A stretch of DNA of 64,000 nt from Phymatolithon calcareum (taxonomy: Eukaryota; Rhodophyta; Florideophyceae; Hapalidiales), in contig OZ345369.1 of NCBI GenBank assembly GCA_977006965.1, positions 1,674,001-1,738,000 of the forward strand. Direction: 5' to 3'. The notes under the pieces were generated by a model. It was given only the letters and a program-made list of their open reading frames with translations, ran no database searches and was not told the origin of the DNA. A program made the translations under genes and the position numbers. Below are positions 32,622-43,418 of this stretch, piece after piece. Every line of letters starts with the position of its first letter. Within the stretch, counting starts at the first letter, position 1.

Positions 32622-35600
32622 GCGTGCTGACCAAGTTTTGTCAATACATCGTATTATGTAGAATTGCACTGAACTGGGAATGTAATCTAGAACATTATTG
32701 TCCTACTGGTCTACGCTTTTGGAGTTGCGATCTTGCGCTAATTTGATTTTGAAAACGATTCATATGGTCGCCGTCACATGGGCCACAAAGGTGGGGATAA
32801 ACAACAGTAACTTCGACTTTTTCAGAATGTGTAGGGAAAACAGTTCAGGAACCATATCTGTCAAGGACAGAAGTCTTGATGTGAAATGTCAAAATTAGCA
32901 AGTGGCAACTGCACCCCGTGGAAGTCTTGTCAATTGACAGGACTGATGGTGATATAGTAATATTCGACACCCACAGGGCAATTGAAACATTGGGAATTGC
33001 CCGCTCATTGAACTTGGGCGATAGGTGGTCGTTCGGGCAAATATTCTCTGGAGCATGGCGAACCTTGTGTGCAGATGTGAGAGCTATGTCGAAGATGGAC
33101 AGACTGGACAGACCTGACCCTGGTGTCGGACCCATCGCTTTCCATCCTGTTCCTTGTACAAGCACATCATCCCCACCAAGTCTTTATTCACATTTTCAAA
33201 AAGCCTATTTTTCTTGAGAAAGAGACTTCATTGATTGAAGAAAACGAAGGCTTGAACTGGAGTGTGGAACTTTTTAGCCCTTTTCGCGGTTGCTCCAGAC
33301 AAGTCTTCGCCGCTGCGGCCTAACGGGCCCTCCATCCCGATATTTGGAATACGGCATATCCGTGTAAAGTAAGCAAGAAAAGGGTGTTGGGATTGGAATT
33401 CAACCCATCAAGCATTCTGAAGCGAAAAAAACGAGCATTTGCGTCTTTGCCTCCTCTGCTACAGTACGGTACGGCAATCAAACAGCCCACGTTTGTCTCA
33501 ATTATCGGAGAGCAAGCATGCGTCTTGGCTGTCCAATTTTCTGATTGATTGCATCTCTTTTCGACGAGATGAGTACGGACCCGGGAAGTCCAGAAATGTT
33601 TTTAAAAATGTTCGAGCTTACAATACTGTAAAGGAAATTCTAATTAGAAATGTTTAAACATTTTATTCCTTTTCAAAATAGTTTGATTTATTTTCTGGAA
33701 GAAGAGAGCAGGTTCTGGAACAGCGGCACAATCCGATCTGCAGCGCACTCTGTTGAGTTGAGTTGTACAGTATCGTGAGCTTCTGTCCAAGCCACGAGCG
33801 CGTTCCCAATACAGTGTTTCGCTCCGTCATGCCCTAGCGAGTACAGTTGTCATCGCTCTCTCCTGATATGGTCTGCATCACCATTGCGGAGCGCGACTGT
33901 GGCAGCAAATGCATCCCATTTCCGCACGCAAGTGTAGGAGGAATCTCGCGGTGTGCGTCGGCCTTTCCGGGATATGGACACCTGATGCCTATGTATTCGC
34001 GTTTCTGCAGTCAATTTGACTCCCGTTGCGAATGCCTTACCCGCGCGTGCTGCCACCCATAAACATCTGCGGCGATCGTTCTTTGCATCGCCGCTGCTAC
34101 GGTCGTCTGTCACGGAAATATGGGTGCCCGTGTGTACGGAGCAATGGAACAGCTATCGCGCCTTCCATGCTAACGGTTTTCTGCGACGCTAACGTTCTGC
34201 ACGCTTTCTGCTATTTAGGACTTCTCATTGAAAAGCTCGAAGTGATCACTCTCTCCCGGATTTGCGCAAGCCGCGGAATACCATGTGGACAAGGCCGACA
34301 CGAGTCTGAAATGACGAGTGATTGGTGTTCCTTGTCGGCGAGTCGCTGGAGTGCAGGGTCTCATGGCTCATATTGACCTCCCATCTGGTGCAGTGCCTCG
34401 GAGTGGTGGGCCCCACGTGTTGTACGAACACTGCAATAGATGATCTCTAGGCTGCTTCACGACTTCTGGAGCGGTTCTTTGTGGAGCGAACCGGAAATTA
34501 ACAGTGTGTTGACATCATGGATTTCCGGAATCGAAGCGATGGTCACGACAGTATCATGTGTCACTTGCTGAATGCTCGATCGAGCCCTCGTCATGCCGAG
34601 GAAAATGAAATAATGAGAATGAACTGCAGTTCATGTTTTCGTTTGCTGTCCAGTCTACGAGATTTGTTGTCCCTCCTTCTATGGCCGATTAGTCGTGTCG
34701 TAATTATGTGGATGTGCAGTAGTGAGAAGAGGCCAGCATGCTGCCCCAACTACTGTACGGAGGAAAGTGTCGCGGCACCTTAGAATATAAGAAATGGGTC
34801 AGTTGCGACATTGTTGAATCAGGTTTTTGGTTGTCACTGACGTTTCAGGGATTAACAAAAACTTCCTCCTACTGCAGGTATCATACAGTTGGATATCGGG
34901 CAGCGGAAATCTAACCACAACCTTCAGGGCAAATTTGGGGGCTATCGCGGTTGCACGTAGAGCATCGGTTTCGTTATCATGATGACAACAAAACAAGTCG
35001 CCTAGCGAAAGCCCCAAGGCTGAAGTCTCGTCTGGTCGAAGAAATGTTTTCGATCACACCTGTGCATTGACCAGACTGGGTCGTCTTCTAATACGACGCA
35101 GCCTATCTTTGCTGTAGACAGGGAGACAATTTCCCACCTCTTGTCGTCTGGATCAGAATGTGCGTGCATGCGAAATTTTGTTCCAGACTCTACTGTACAT
35201 TCCCAAGGCGACAAGTAGCAGGGACGCCACGAGGCATCGCTGGCAACTTTTTACTCTCGAAAGCTACAGTACGTTAGTGAACTTCCAGGATATGTTATGA
35301 CATATACAGAACCATGTTCATCGATAAGGATTCTCTGTTCCTCGCTTTCGTCTCGGTAGATAAGGGCTACTTTCTTGCCTCCATTTGCAACTCGTCTTTA
35401 GTTTGGGCTACCATTCCACGCGTGCCGTTTTCTGCAGCCATCATGCCCTAATGCTTCTAAAAAACACACACTGAGCATAGCTGAAGCATCATAGGTTTCA
35501 GAAACACGTGCAGATGTCTTTTCCTGCGTCTGCACGTGTCCGTGAAACCGACGATGCACGAGGAAGAGAAATTTTCTCTTTCTTTAGGGATAATCCTGTA

Positions 35601-35809
35601 CAATTGCTGGGCTACTGTAGATCGACCGCAAAGAGGACGGTGTCATGTAATGGCTCTCCGCTCGACATGTCGAAAGGAACACTGCATGCTTCATTTTCGA
35701 AGTCCAGGCCCATTCATTTTGTCGACGTGGATTTTATGATATCTCTGCGCTCGAGAAATTGTTCTCGGCAATATTTTAAGCACCTCAAAAATGTTTCGGT
35801 ACAACAAGG
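32622..35809. other. 3.2-kb gene-poor region
   Basis: No frame resembles a known family. TACTGTA/TACAGTA heptamers are frequent (33460, 33766, 34751, 35191, 35265, 35613). On the minus strand, two neighbouring open stretches between about 35406 and 34799 have coding-like composition and are noted separately as a weak candidate gene. Confidence 0.45.
34799..35406 (-). other. Possible spliced or degraded coding segment
   Basis: Minus-strand frames read ANGGKKVALIYRDESEEQRI and on to ITYPGSS, then, after one in-frame TAA, SDASWRPCYLSPWECTVESG and on to DQTRLQPWGFR. A further open stretch lies at 35017-34799. The charged, low-repeat composition looks like protein, but I found no intron that joins the parts in frame and I do not recognise a family. 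Confidence 0.2.
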
Positions 35810-35814
35810 CCCAG
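35810..35814. repeat. 5-bp target site duplication, left
   Basis: CCCAG directly before the left LTR, repeated directly after the right LTR. Confidence 0.88.
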
Positions 35815-36306
35815 TGTGGTAGCGTAGATCGGCGGATCGACGCCTCTGAGTAGTCCGGGAACGGTTGGCCGTAGAGGCCGTGCAAGGCTCCAGCGATTGG
35901 TCTCTCCCGATGGAGGATAGTGGCAGAGCAAACAACAAACACACACGGACTTGGGGTCCAATCGCAAGAGGACACTAACGTCCGGCGCAGACACAGGGGC
36001 GAGGGTCCTAGGACCGAGGCTCGACCGACGGCGTAGAGTCGAGGTCGTACGCGGGGCCTTCCCTGCGGCGAAAGGTCCGCGAAGGTTGGAACTGAAGACG
36101 GTCGATCTGGACCAAACACGGGTTCCCCCTTTTACTGAGGGCCGGCGGCCGAAAGCCCGCCATATATTACCAAATCGGTCTTATCATACTAGAAATAAAC
36201 CTAAACGGAGGGGACGACAGAGTCGAGGGCATAGCGTGTAAGCCCATGTGGGCTGTAATGGTGGGGGAAAAGCAAGGCCTCAGGGCCACCCATCAATACT
36301 ACTACA
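35815..36306 (-). repeat. 3' LTR of gypsy element
   Basis: 492 bp, on the plus strand from TGTGGTAGCG to CATCAATACTACTACA. It is the 3' LTR because the polypurine tract abuts it. Confidence 0.95.
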
Positions 36307-36319
36307 CCCTCCCTTCCTT
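36307..36319 (-). promoter_or_regulatory. Polypurine tract
   Basis: On the minus strand AAGGAAGGGAGGG sits immediately before the 3' LTR, where plus-strand DNA synthesis is primed in LTR elements. Confidence 0.75.
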
Positions 36320-36789
36320 AAAGCCGCAGCATTCGGCGAGGCAGACGAGTCAGCAGGGACAAGGCCCTTACCCCTTCACTGCGAAACGGCGTTCATTTCG
36401 CCCGAGGAGGCCTTTTAGAAGGCCATAATTGCAGGAAAAAGGTCAAATTTCGAGCGAGTTGACCCCCCCCGCACCCCACCCCCCTTCCGCTTCCCCGCGG
36501 ATAACAGTGTGGGCTGGGCACCAACATATGTCTTCGCCCCCGGAGGGCTTGGGTGCCCCTTTTCGACCGATCCCCGGTCTTCGGACCTTCCAGGTCCACG
36601 TGTTCCGCGTGTAAGCTCCGCCCGTCCTCGCGGTCCTCGCAGGTACACGTGTGACTCGTGCCAGCCCTTTGGACCTTCCAGGTCCACGTGTACGCGCCGT
36701 GGCCTCCCTCCTTAGGGGGGAGCGAACGGCGCCGTGGACACGCCATTACACGGCGCATGAGTTAGGGTCCGTGCCGCCATTGCTCCGGC

Positions 36790-36797
36790 ATAAATAG
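36790..36797 (+). promoter_or_regulatory. TATA-like box before antisense gene
   Basis: ATAAATAG within CCGGCATAAATAGCGGC, about 180 bp before the antisense start codon and on its strand. Confidence 0.4.
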
Positions 36798-36841
36798 CGG
36801 CGCCGCCTCCTCGGCCCTGGCCCCCTCGCTCCCGCATACCG

Positions 36842-36925
36842 CTCTTCGTCAAGGTCAAGCACTGACCGTTCCTCGTCAAGGTCAAGCATTGACCGTTCCT
36901 CGCCAAGGTCAAGCACTGACCATTC
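36842..36925. repeat. 27-bp tandem repeat, three copies
   Basis: Three imperfect copies of a 27-mer with core TCAAGGTCAAGCACTGACCG lie between the TATA-like box and the antisense ATG. One plus frame through it reads as Ser/Arg repeats (RSSSRSSTD) but stops shortly after. Confidence 0.85.
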
Positions 36926-36975
36926 CTCCTCGAAGAAGACGTCCACCGGTTCCCCAACAAGACGCGTGCTGCGTC

Positions 36976-38766
36976 ATGGTGTGCTGGGTTAGATCGCGGC
37001 TCAACGTCGACGTGCCATGTGACGTCGAACGCTCGCCGGAGTGGCGGCGACGCCTTACTCGGAACTTGGAAGGCCCCGCCCTTGGCTCCGCAGCCGATTG
37101 GCGCCACCCGCGCCGCTGGAGCTGGCGCCGGGCGCTGTCCGATAGGGCGACCAAGCTCGGAAGGGGACATCCTGTCCCCGAGCATGTTGAGGCCGACGTT
37201 GCCCGTTTGCCGACCGCCGGCGAGGTGAGCTGGGCCGAGCGCTTCTATGAGAGTTCGAAGGACGAGGCGTGGTGCCTCTCTCTTGGGCAATTCGACGCCC
37301 GTTGCCTCGATGGTCTTCCTCCGTTTGCACTCGATGTGCTGCCGAGCCCGGCTATGCAAGACCGGCGTGTGTCTCGTGACTTACGCCGTTGGCGTCACCG
37401 CCTACAGGGTCTCTTCCTCGAATGGATGACCGAAGCCGACTGTCTAACCGAACGAAGTTTCCGCTCAGGGGACTACGTCCCTGTCCCCGAAGGGTGGCAC
37501 CGCTTCGAAGTGCCCTACGGGCTTCGCGTTGACATGCCGACCGTGCTGCGCTGTTGGGGACTGGAGATGGCAAAGTGCCCTTATCGCGAGCAAGAGACGG
37601 CCTGGCGTCGGGGCCCAGTTGCCCATTGCCTCTGGGCAGCATTCTTCGCGCAGTGGGTACGCAATGTTGCGCATGCGATCATGACGGAGGCCCATCTTCT
37701 CGGCCCGAACGCCCGGCTCTGGTGGCTGCCACCTGCCTTGGTGGCCGCCATGCGCCGTATCGGGTGTGCTTCCCTTCTTGGCAGTGACGTAGCGACCGGC
37801 CGACGACTTGAGGCCCTTCTCGCCGCCATCGAGACCATTCATTGGTCAAAGGTGGATCCCACCAAAACCGTTTGGCCCCTGCGCAACGACGTCGGCGCTC
37901 CCATATACCGCAACGGGGATTTCGTCCCCTGGGATGTCCGTTCCTGGTCCCCCGCCGTACCGCGAGACCTGCTCGGAGGTGGCTACGCCACCTTGCGCGG
38001 CGAGATTTACACCGGCGCCCTCGGCGCCTTCCGCGAAGAACATTCCGGCCGCGTCACCCGTCCTCAGTCCTGGAACGGACATGACTTCGATGCCCTTCGG
38101 GGCTTGGCCAAGGCCGACCGCGTGGCTGCCGAGGCCACTTCCAGTGCCGGCGGCGCGAGCGGGAATGTCGAATCGGAATGCCGCACGAAACGGCCAAGGG
38201 ATGGCAACGAAGATGTCCCTAAGAAGAATGATGATGAGGCCACTTGCCCGGCCATGGTGGCCTTTGGCATGTATCAGCCCGGTCGATGTGGCTTCATGCT
38301 CACCGTTGAGCGCCCGTTGGTCCGCTTCTTCACCCGTGTGACTGTCGAGGAGCCTTGCGACGAGGATGACGGTGCTCAACACCATCCGAGGGCCAACTCG
38401 GCACCGGAAGGGCCTCTGGACTTCGTCGATGTTTCGACTGGAACGGCTGTCGAGGAGGTCATCAAGGGCGTTCGATCATCTTCTGCCGAGACCGAGGATC
38501 CGGAAAGCGCGGTGAATCGTGCGCTTCGTACCGCTCGTTGGGCCGCTCAGGCCGTGGAGATCATCGACGACCAAGGCGTGTCTCTTGTTTCGCCAACCCC
38601 TCTGTACGAGTTGAGGCCCATGGTGGGCCGGGAGGTGACTGACATGGCCGTCGGCGTGTTCACGGATTCTAGGATTCACAAGTTGTTCAACGCGATGGGT
38701 CTTTCTCCCTTGGAGTGCAAGGACCTATACGGGGTCGATGACGAGGAAGTGTCCACGGTGGTGTAA
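36976..38766 (+). CDS. Antisense ORF inside gypsy element, unknown protein (596 aa)
   Basis: An uninterrupted frame on the strand opposite to gag-pol, in the 2.9 kb between pol and the 3' LTR. The first ATG in frame is at 36976 (MVCWVRSRLNVDVPCDVERS). I do not recognise the protein. It is Trp- and Arg-rich in the first 370 residues (for example WHRFEVPYGLRVDMPTVLRC, LGPNARLWWLPPALVAAMRR), then has a charged low-complexity linker (RPRDGNEDVPKKNDDE) and a further ordered-looking part ending DDEEVSTVV. No transmembrane segment or familiar catalytic motif is evident. Its length and the TATA-like box upstream suggest a real gene rather than a shadow, since no comparably long frame opposes it. It could be a captured host gene or an element-specific accessory protein. 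Confidence 0.6.
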   Translation: MVCWVRSRLNVDVPCDVERSPEWRRRLTRNLEGPALGSAADWRHPRRWSWRRALSDRATKLGRGHPVPEHVEADVARLPTAGEVSWAERFYESSKDEAWCLSLGQFDARCLDGLPPFALDVLPSPAMQDRRVSRDLRRWRHRLQGLFLEWMTEADCLTERSFRSGDYVPVPEGWHRFEVPYGLRVDMPTVLRCWGLEMAKCPYREQETAWRRGPVAHCLWAAFFAQWVRNVAHAIMTEAHLLGPNARLWWLPPALVAAMRRIGCASLLGSDVATGRRLEALLAAIETIHWSKVDPTKTVWPLRNDVGAPIYRNGDFVPWDVRSWSPAVPRDLLGGGYATLRGEIYTGALGAFREEHSGRVTRPQSWNGHDFDALRGLAKADRVAAEATSSAGGASGNVESECRTKRPRDGNEDVPKKNDDEATCPAMVAFGMYQPGRCGFMLTVERPLVRFFTRVTVEEPCDEDDGAQHHPRANSAPEGPLDFVDVSTGTAVEEVIKGVRSSSAETEDPESAVNRALRTARWAAQAVEIIDDQGVSLVSPTPLYELRPMVGREVTDMAVGVFTDSRIHKLFNAMGLSPLECKDLYGVDDEEVSTVV

Positions 38767-39216
38767 TGTTGCCGGCATCGCGGGTGGATCTGCCCATGTT
38801 CGCGACCAGGCCGGAAAAGAGGCCGCAATCGAGGCTCTTCGCCTGGTATATTGGGCCACGCGCGATCTGCTGCCGCACCGGATCCCTTCTGCCCACACCT
38901 GTTAGATTTGTTAGACGTACGTTTGAACTTTAGGCCGATTTAGGCCATTTGCTATTGATTGAAGAACGCAGGCCGACTTAGGCCATTTGTCCAGAAATAC
39001 TTGTGACCCCGTACGTCCATGTTAGGAGGGCCCAAAGACCTTGACAGGATGTCATGTATGAGCGGGCGATCCAATGAAGTCGCAAGGGCTCTTCCGTCCA
39101 AGTCCTCTGTCCCCTCATTCTCGACCCCTCCCCTCCTTAAGAAGAGTGCGGGCTCTCCAAATAGTGTCCCTGCCGGAACGCGAGGAGTGGTCCAGGGCGC
39201 GACACAGCAGCCCAGG
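38767..39216. other. Spacer between convergent antisense ORF and pol
   Basis: About 450 bp between the stop codons of the antisense frame and pol. AGGCCGATTTAGGCCATTTG-like sequence occurs twice (near 38932 and 38970). No gene seen. Confidence 0.5.
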
Positions 39217-42200
39217 TTACTGTCGCGCGGCGTCGCGCAGGTGCTCTGGAAGGGCACCGATAACCTTTTCCGGGATTCCCCCTTTGCGCTTGCGGAAGAA
39301 GGAGCGCAACTTGTGCAAGGGGAGGCTGTCCGGACGTTGCCAGGTATCGTCTTCCGGGCCGTACCCGAACCAGCGTGTTCGTATTCGGTTTAAGGCGGGA
39401 TCGTAAGCGATCAAGCGGTCAATGACATACTCGTCACCATCGGAGTTCTCTCCCTCCTGCGTCGCTTCTGGTTCTTCGTTTGGTGGGGCCCTGACCGCGA
39501 CGCCCCGATGGCGCTCCTCACGTCGACGCTCCTCTAGAGTGCGGTCATCGGCGACCAGTGGCAGCCCGTCGGGCGGAGTTGGTGCAAGGACCACGCGGTC
39601 GCGAGAGACGGTGTCGTCAACGCCCGATGCGTTGATGATGACGACGTTCTTCGCCGAGGTCTTTACGACTCGATAGGGCCCAGTTGCGAGGGACGCGAGC
39701 TTGTTCCGTTCGGGATCCTCCTTCGTGGGGGTCTCACGCCGTAAGAAGACGAACGTTCCGGGGCGGATGTCTTCTGCGGAAGGTCTCACGGCCCTGTCGA
39801 AGTTGGCTTTGTATCGTGCTTGGGCGCGACGGATATTTTTGTCCGCAGTGGCCATGAGGGCCTTGAGGCGCGCCAAAAATTGCTCTCGTTGCAGGCGAGG
39901 GTGGGGTTCACCAGATGAGGCCACGTTTTGGATGGCCAAGTGCACCGGTGGTCGACTGACCGTGAGTTCAAGGGGACTGAACCCCGTGGCGCTATGAATC
40001 TGGGTATTGTACCCGTACGACAGCGCGCCTGCAAATCGATCCCAGTCGTCAAGGTGCTCTGTCACGTACGCGCGCCAGGCCGCGAGTATGGTGCGATTGT
40101 ATCGTTCCGCTTGGCCGTTAGTCTGTGGATGGAAAGCCGCAGTGAATAGGTTCCGAATTCCTAGGGTCTGGCAAACGGCCTGAAAGTGTTTGGATGCGAA
40201 CTGCTGGCCATTGTCCGACAAAAGGTACACCGGCGGTCCATAAGCGAATACCCAGTGGTTACAAAATGCCGAGGCCACTGCGTGCGCCGTTGTGGACTTG
40301 AGCGGGACTGCTCGCGTGAGCTTTGAATAGCGGTCCGTGATGACCAACAAGTTCTCGTGCCCGTCTTTGGTCTTGCGGAACGGACCGAGGATGTCGATAG
40401 AGACGAACTCCAAAGGCTGGGATGCGGGGAACAGCTTCAACCACTGACTGTGGCGGCGGAGCTTTACGCGCTCCTTTGCGCATGGGGTGCATGATCGCAC
40501 CGTGCGTACAACGTCAAGGGCCATGGACGGCCAGTAGAATTCTCGGCGCAAGGTCTGGTACATTCGAGTAGTGCCCGGATGGCCCGCAAGCCGCGGGTAA
40601 TGCGCCAAGTGCAACACACGGGGCCTCAAGGCCGGGGGAACAACGATCTGGTGTGAAAGGTCAAGGGGAGCGACCCGAACCAGAAGGCCGCGGTCGTCAC
40701 GCTTGAACCTGGCCGACCGGCCGTCGTCCACCTTTGATGCGAGTACGCAGCACCAGGGGTCGGCAGACTGGGCCTCGACGTACTCTCCAATCGAGATTGG
40801 GCTGTGGTCCGTTGCTTCGACGACCGTCGCAACCAGAAAAGCTGGTGGGGCCAAGTCTTCTGCGAAGGAGGAGAAGTCCTCCACCCATTCGAAGTCGTCT
40901 TGATCAAGTGGGTCACATGTTTGCCCCTTTCCGGTCGCGGTTTCAACTGCTAGGCAGGGAATGTCCAGATCTGGTCCGAATGGACAATCGCCGTACGTGG
41001 GTAAACGCGAGATGGTGTCGGCGATCGTATTCTCGGCGCCTTTCTTGTAATGCACCTTGAAGCGATGCCCCATCAAAACGAGGCGCCAACGTGCGAGGCG
41101 ATTTGACCCATCGGCGAGGCTGAAGATCCAGCGGAGCGCCTGATGATCGGTAAACAGATCAAACTCCTCCAGTTGGAGGTACGGTTGGAGGATCTGTACG
41201 GCCCATATGATGGCCAGGCATTCCTTCTCGTCTGCAGAGTAGTTTTTCTCTGCCGGTCGGAGTTGTCGACTCCAGAAGCCCAGCGGGTATCGCTTACCGT
41301 CTTCGTGTGTTTGAAAGAGCACACAGCCAATCTGATGGTCGCAGGCATCTGTATCGACCGAGTAGCGCAAACCTCGACGGGGCAGCCGCAGAACGGGCGG
41401 GGAAGCTAATGCTTTCTTCAAGAGGCCAAATGCGGCCAAGCGGCGATCGTCAAACACTGGGAGCGAGGCCCCCTGCTCCTTCTTTAAGAGCTCCGTGAGC
41501 GGCGCTGCTACACGTGCAAAGTTTGGAATGAAACGTCGGTAGACGTTGCAAAGTCCAAGGAAAGAGCGGAGCTCCGTCTGGCTAGTCGGGACTTTGAACC
41601 CTTGGATGGCGTCGGTGTTGCGGTTCGCCACCTCAAGAAGGCCTGGCCGGATTGTATGGCCCAAGTAGTTGACCGACCGGTCAAAGAAGGTGCACTTCTT
41701 CTGCTTCAGTGACAGTCCGGCCGCTTTCAACGCGCACAGTATCTCCTTGACGTGACGCAGGTGGTCGTCGAATGAAGACGAAAAGAAAATGATGTCGTCG
41801 ATGTACACCAGGCACGACTGCCATTTAAAGCGAGCGAGAATTATGTCGATGGTGCGTTGGAACGTGGCCGGGCTATTGGTCAGGCCGAAGGGCATTTTCT
41901 TGAATCGGAAGGTTCCGCTGTGACAGGTAAATGTCGTTTTGTCGCGGTCTTCGTCGCGAATGGGGATCAGCCAGAACCCCCAGTTGCAGTCCAGGGTCGT
42001 GAAGAACTTGGCGTCGCCCAGGGAGTCGATGCACTCATCCATACGCGGCAGAGGATACGAGTCCTTCATGGACAGGGCGTTCAGGCGCCGGTAATCCACG
42101 CAGAAGCGCCACCGTCCGTCCGGTTTAGGGACAATGACAACCGGGGAGGACCACTCCGACGCTGCGGGCTCGACGACATCCAAGCGCAACATTTCCTCCA

Positions 42201-42840
42201 CTTCGGTCTTCTCGACCTCCCGGGCCTTATGCCCCGCGCGGTGGGGCGGCAGTCGCACTGGTCGAGCACCATCCTGAAGATCGATTCGGTGTTCGGTGAC
42301 CTTCACGGTTCCCAGATGGCCCTGCCACATGTCCTCGAACTCGCAAAGCATATCGCGGACTTGGGCTTGTTCGTCGCCCGACAGGTGGTCCAAGCTAACG
42401 TCATCCACCGTCACCCACTCGCGCGCGGCAGGCGACTCCGGGACCCGTGCCGCGAATCTGGCCTGGGCTTCGTCATCAGGTAAGGCCTGTGCGAGGCCAG
42501 GACTCACAGGTACTGCGGGTTCCGGTTGCCGAGGGTCAATATTGACCGTGAATATTTTCGTCGGGGCCGGTAGCGCCAAAGCCAAGATTTCGTGTTTCGC
42601 GAGAGTCACATCCGGGGGCGAAAAGTTGGCAATCAAGATCCTAAAAGGCACGAGCGGTTTAACGTCAACTAGGCCGTTGGCCACACTAACTCGCTTCTTC
42701 AAGTACAAATGCGGAGCCGGGGCAAGGACTCTGGTGCTGGAGGCGCCGCATACTACCGCAGCAGTCGCTTCGGTCCCTGCCGGAATAACCGTTCGACGTG
42801 CTACTCGCACTTTTGCAGACGGCGAGGGACCGTCTCTCAC
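39217..42840 (-). CDS. Gypsy pol: reverse transcriptase, RNase H, integrase, chromodomain
   Basis: A frame of about 1,207 residues open from 42840 and beyond. The codon at 42840 is GTG, and the frame stays open upstream for at least 17 codons, so translation probably enters from the protease frame by a -1 shift. RT: PVVIVPKPDGRWRFCVDYRR, TTLDCNWGFWLIPI, and YIDD (346-349). RNase H: Asp 496, Glu 540, Asp 565. Integrase: HHCC zinc motif near 745-790, then Asp 816, Asp 876 and Glu 912 with 35 residues between the last two. C-terminus: chromodomain-like EYVIDRLIAYDP through WFGYGPEDDTWQRPDSL (about 1137-1185). All catalytic residues are present and no stop is seen. The chromodomain would direct integration toward chromatin marks in known chromoviruses. 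Confidence 0.93.
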   Translation of the reverse strand: MRDGPSPSAKVRVARRTVIPAGTEATAAVVCGASSTRVLAPAPHLYLKKRVSVANGLVDVKPLVPFRILIANFSPPDVTLAKHEILALALPAPTKIFTVNIDPRQPEPAVPVSPGLAQALPDDEAQARFAARVPESPAAREWVTVDDVSLDHLSGDEQAQVRDMLCEFEDMWQGHLGTVKVTEHRIDLQDGARPVRLPPHRAGHKAREVEKTEVEEMLRLDVVEPAASEWSSPVVIVPKPDGRWRFCVDYRRLNALSMKDSYPLPRMDECIDSLGDAKFFTTLDCNWGFWLIPIRDEDRDKTTFTCHSGTFRFKKMPFGLTNSPATFQRTIDIILARFKWQSCLVYIDDIIFFSSSFDDHLRHVKEILCALKAAGLSLKQKKCTFFDRSVNYLGHTIRPGLLEVANRNTDAIQGFKVPTSQTELRSFLGLCNVYRRFIPNFARVAAPLTELLKKEQGASLPVFDDRRLAAFGLLKKALASPPVLRLPRRGLRYSVDTDACDHQIGCVLFQTHEDGKRYPLGFWSRQLRPAEKNYSADEKECLAIIWAVQILQPYLQLEEFDLFTDHQALRWIFSLADGSNRLARWRLVLMGHRFKVHYKKGAENTIADTISRLPTYGDCPFGPDLDIPCLAVETATGKGQTCDPLDQDDFEWVEDFSSFAEDLAPPAFLVATVVEATDHSPISIGEYVEAQSADPWCCVLASKVDDGRSARFKRDDRGLLVRVAPLDLSHQIVVPPALRPRVLHLAHYPRLAGHPGTTRMYQTLRREFYWPSMALDVVRTVRSCTPCAKERVKLRRHSQWLKLFPASQPLEFVSIDILGPFRKTKDGHENLLVITDRYSKLTRAVPLKSTTAHAVASAFCNHWVFAYGPPVYLLSDNGQQFASKHFQAVCQTLGIRNLFTAAFHPQTNGQAERYNRTILAAWRAYVTEHLDDWDRFAGALSYGYNTQIHSATGFSPLELTVSRPPVHLAIQNVASSGEPHPRLQREQFLARLKALMATADKNIRRAQARYKANFDRAVRPSAEDIRPGTFVFLRRETPTKEDPERNKLASLATGPYRVVKTSAKNVVIINASGVDDTVSRDRVVLAPTPPDGLPLVADDRTLEERRREERHRGVAVRAPPNEEPEATQEGENSDGDEYVIDRLIAYDPALNRIRTRWFGYGPEDDTWQRPDSLPLHKLRSFFRKRKGGIPEKVIGALPEHLRDAARQ

Positions 42841-43418
42841 GAATGGGGTCTCTGATGTTGACCGGTCGCTTGGGACCCTTTGGGGCGGCGCTTGATCGTA
42901 ACCCTTGTTCCATCCTCCAACTCGATTAGTTTTCCCCGAGGCCGCACTTGCTTCACGTGTCTGTCGATGAACGTGCAGCCCAAGAGGGCATCGGCTCCGA
43001 GTTGCCGTACGACAACGAATGGTTGTCGCACGGAGTACGACGCGACCTTGACTGTTAAGGTCACAATACCCATGGTATCGAGGCGGTGATTTGAAGCAGA
43101 CGCCAAGTTGACGATATCACGGCTGTCGTCACACAAGGCGAGTACCGCCGGTGGAAGGAGGTCCGCGCGGACCAAGTTAGGCCCAGCTCCGGTGTCCAAC
43201 ACCGTGAGCATTGGTCGTAAGGACCGTGAATCGGGACCTATGGAGGCCTCTATCTTGTAATTGTGTGCCGAAAGGAAGCACACCTGAGACAGATGGTTCT
43301 GCGAGGCGGACAGCCAGGTCGGGAGACCAAATGGCCGGGACAGGATAACCGGAGTCGAGACTCCTTCATTCGGGGGCTTGCGCGGTGGCCTCAAGGGCTC
43401 ACGGCGCATCCCCCCCAT
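42837..43418 (-). CDS. Gypsy retropepsin-like aspartic protease
   Basis: A 193-residue frame with the active-site motif VLDTGAGPNLV and the later ADALLGCTFIDRH, as in retroviral-type proteases that cut Gag and Pol precursors. Its ATG at 43418 overlaps the stop codon of the nucleocapsid frame in TGATG, and its own stop overlaps the pol frame, which lies in -1. Confidence 0.88.
   Translation of the reverse strand: MGGMRREPLRPPRKPPNEGVSTPVILSRPFGLPTWLSASQNHLSQVCFLSAHNYKIEASIGPDSRSLRPMLTVLDTGAGPNLVRADLLPPAVLALCDDSRDIVNLASASNHRLDTMGIVTLTVKVASYSVRQPFVVVRQLGADALLGCTFIDRHVKQVRPRGKLIELEDGTRVTIKRRPKGSQATGQHQRPHS

Noticed and set aside
36712-37359. 215-codon minus-strand frame between pol and 3' LTR as an element gene
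   Set aside because: Shorter than the opposing 596-codon frame, low-complexity at one end and without recognisable motifs.
42686-42913. Canonical slippery heptamer for the protease-RT shift
   Set aside because: The CCCCAAAGGG stretch is not in the zero-frame register needed for X-XXY-YYZ; the mechanism is left open.
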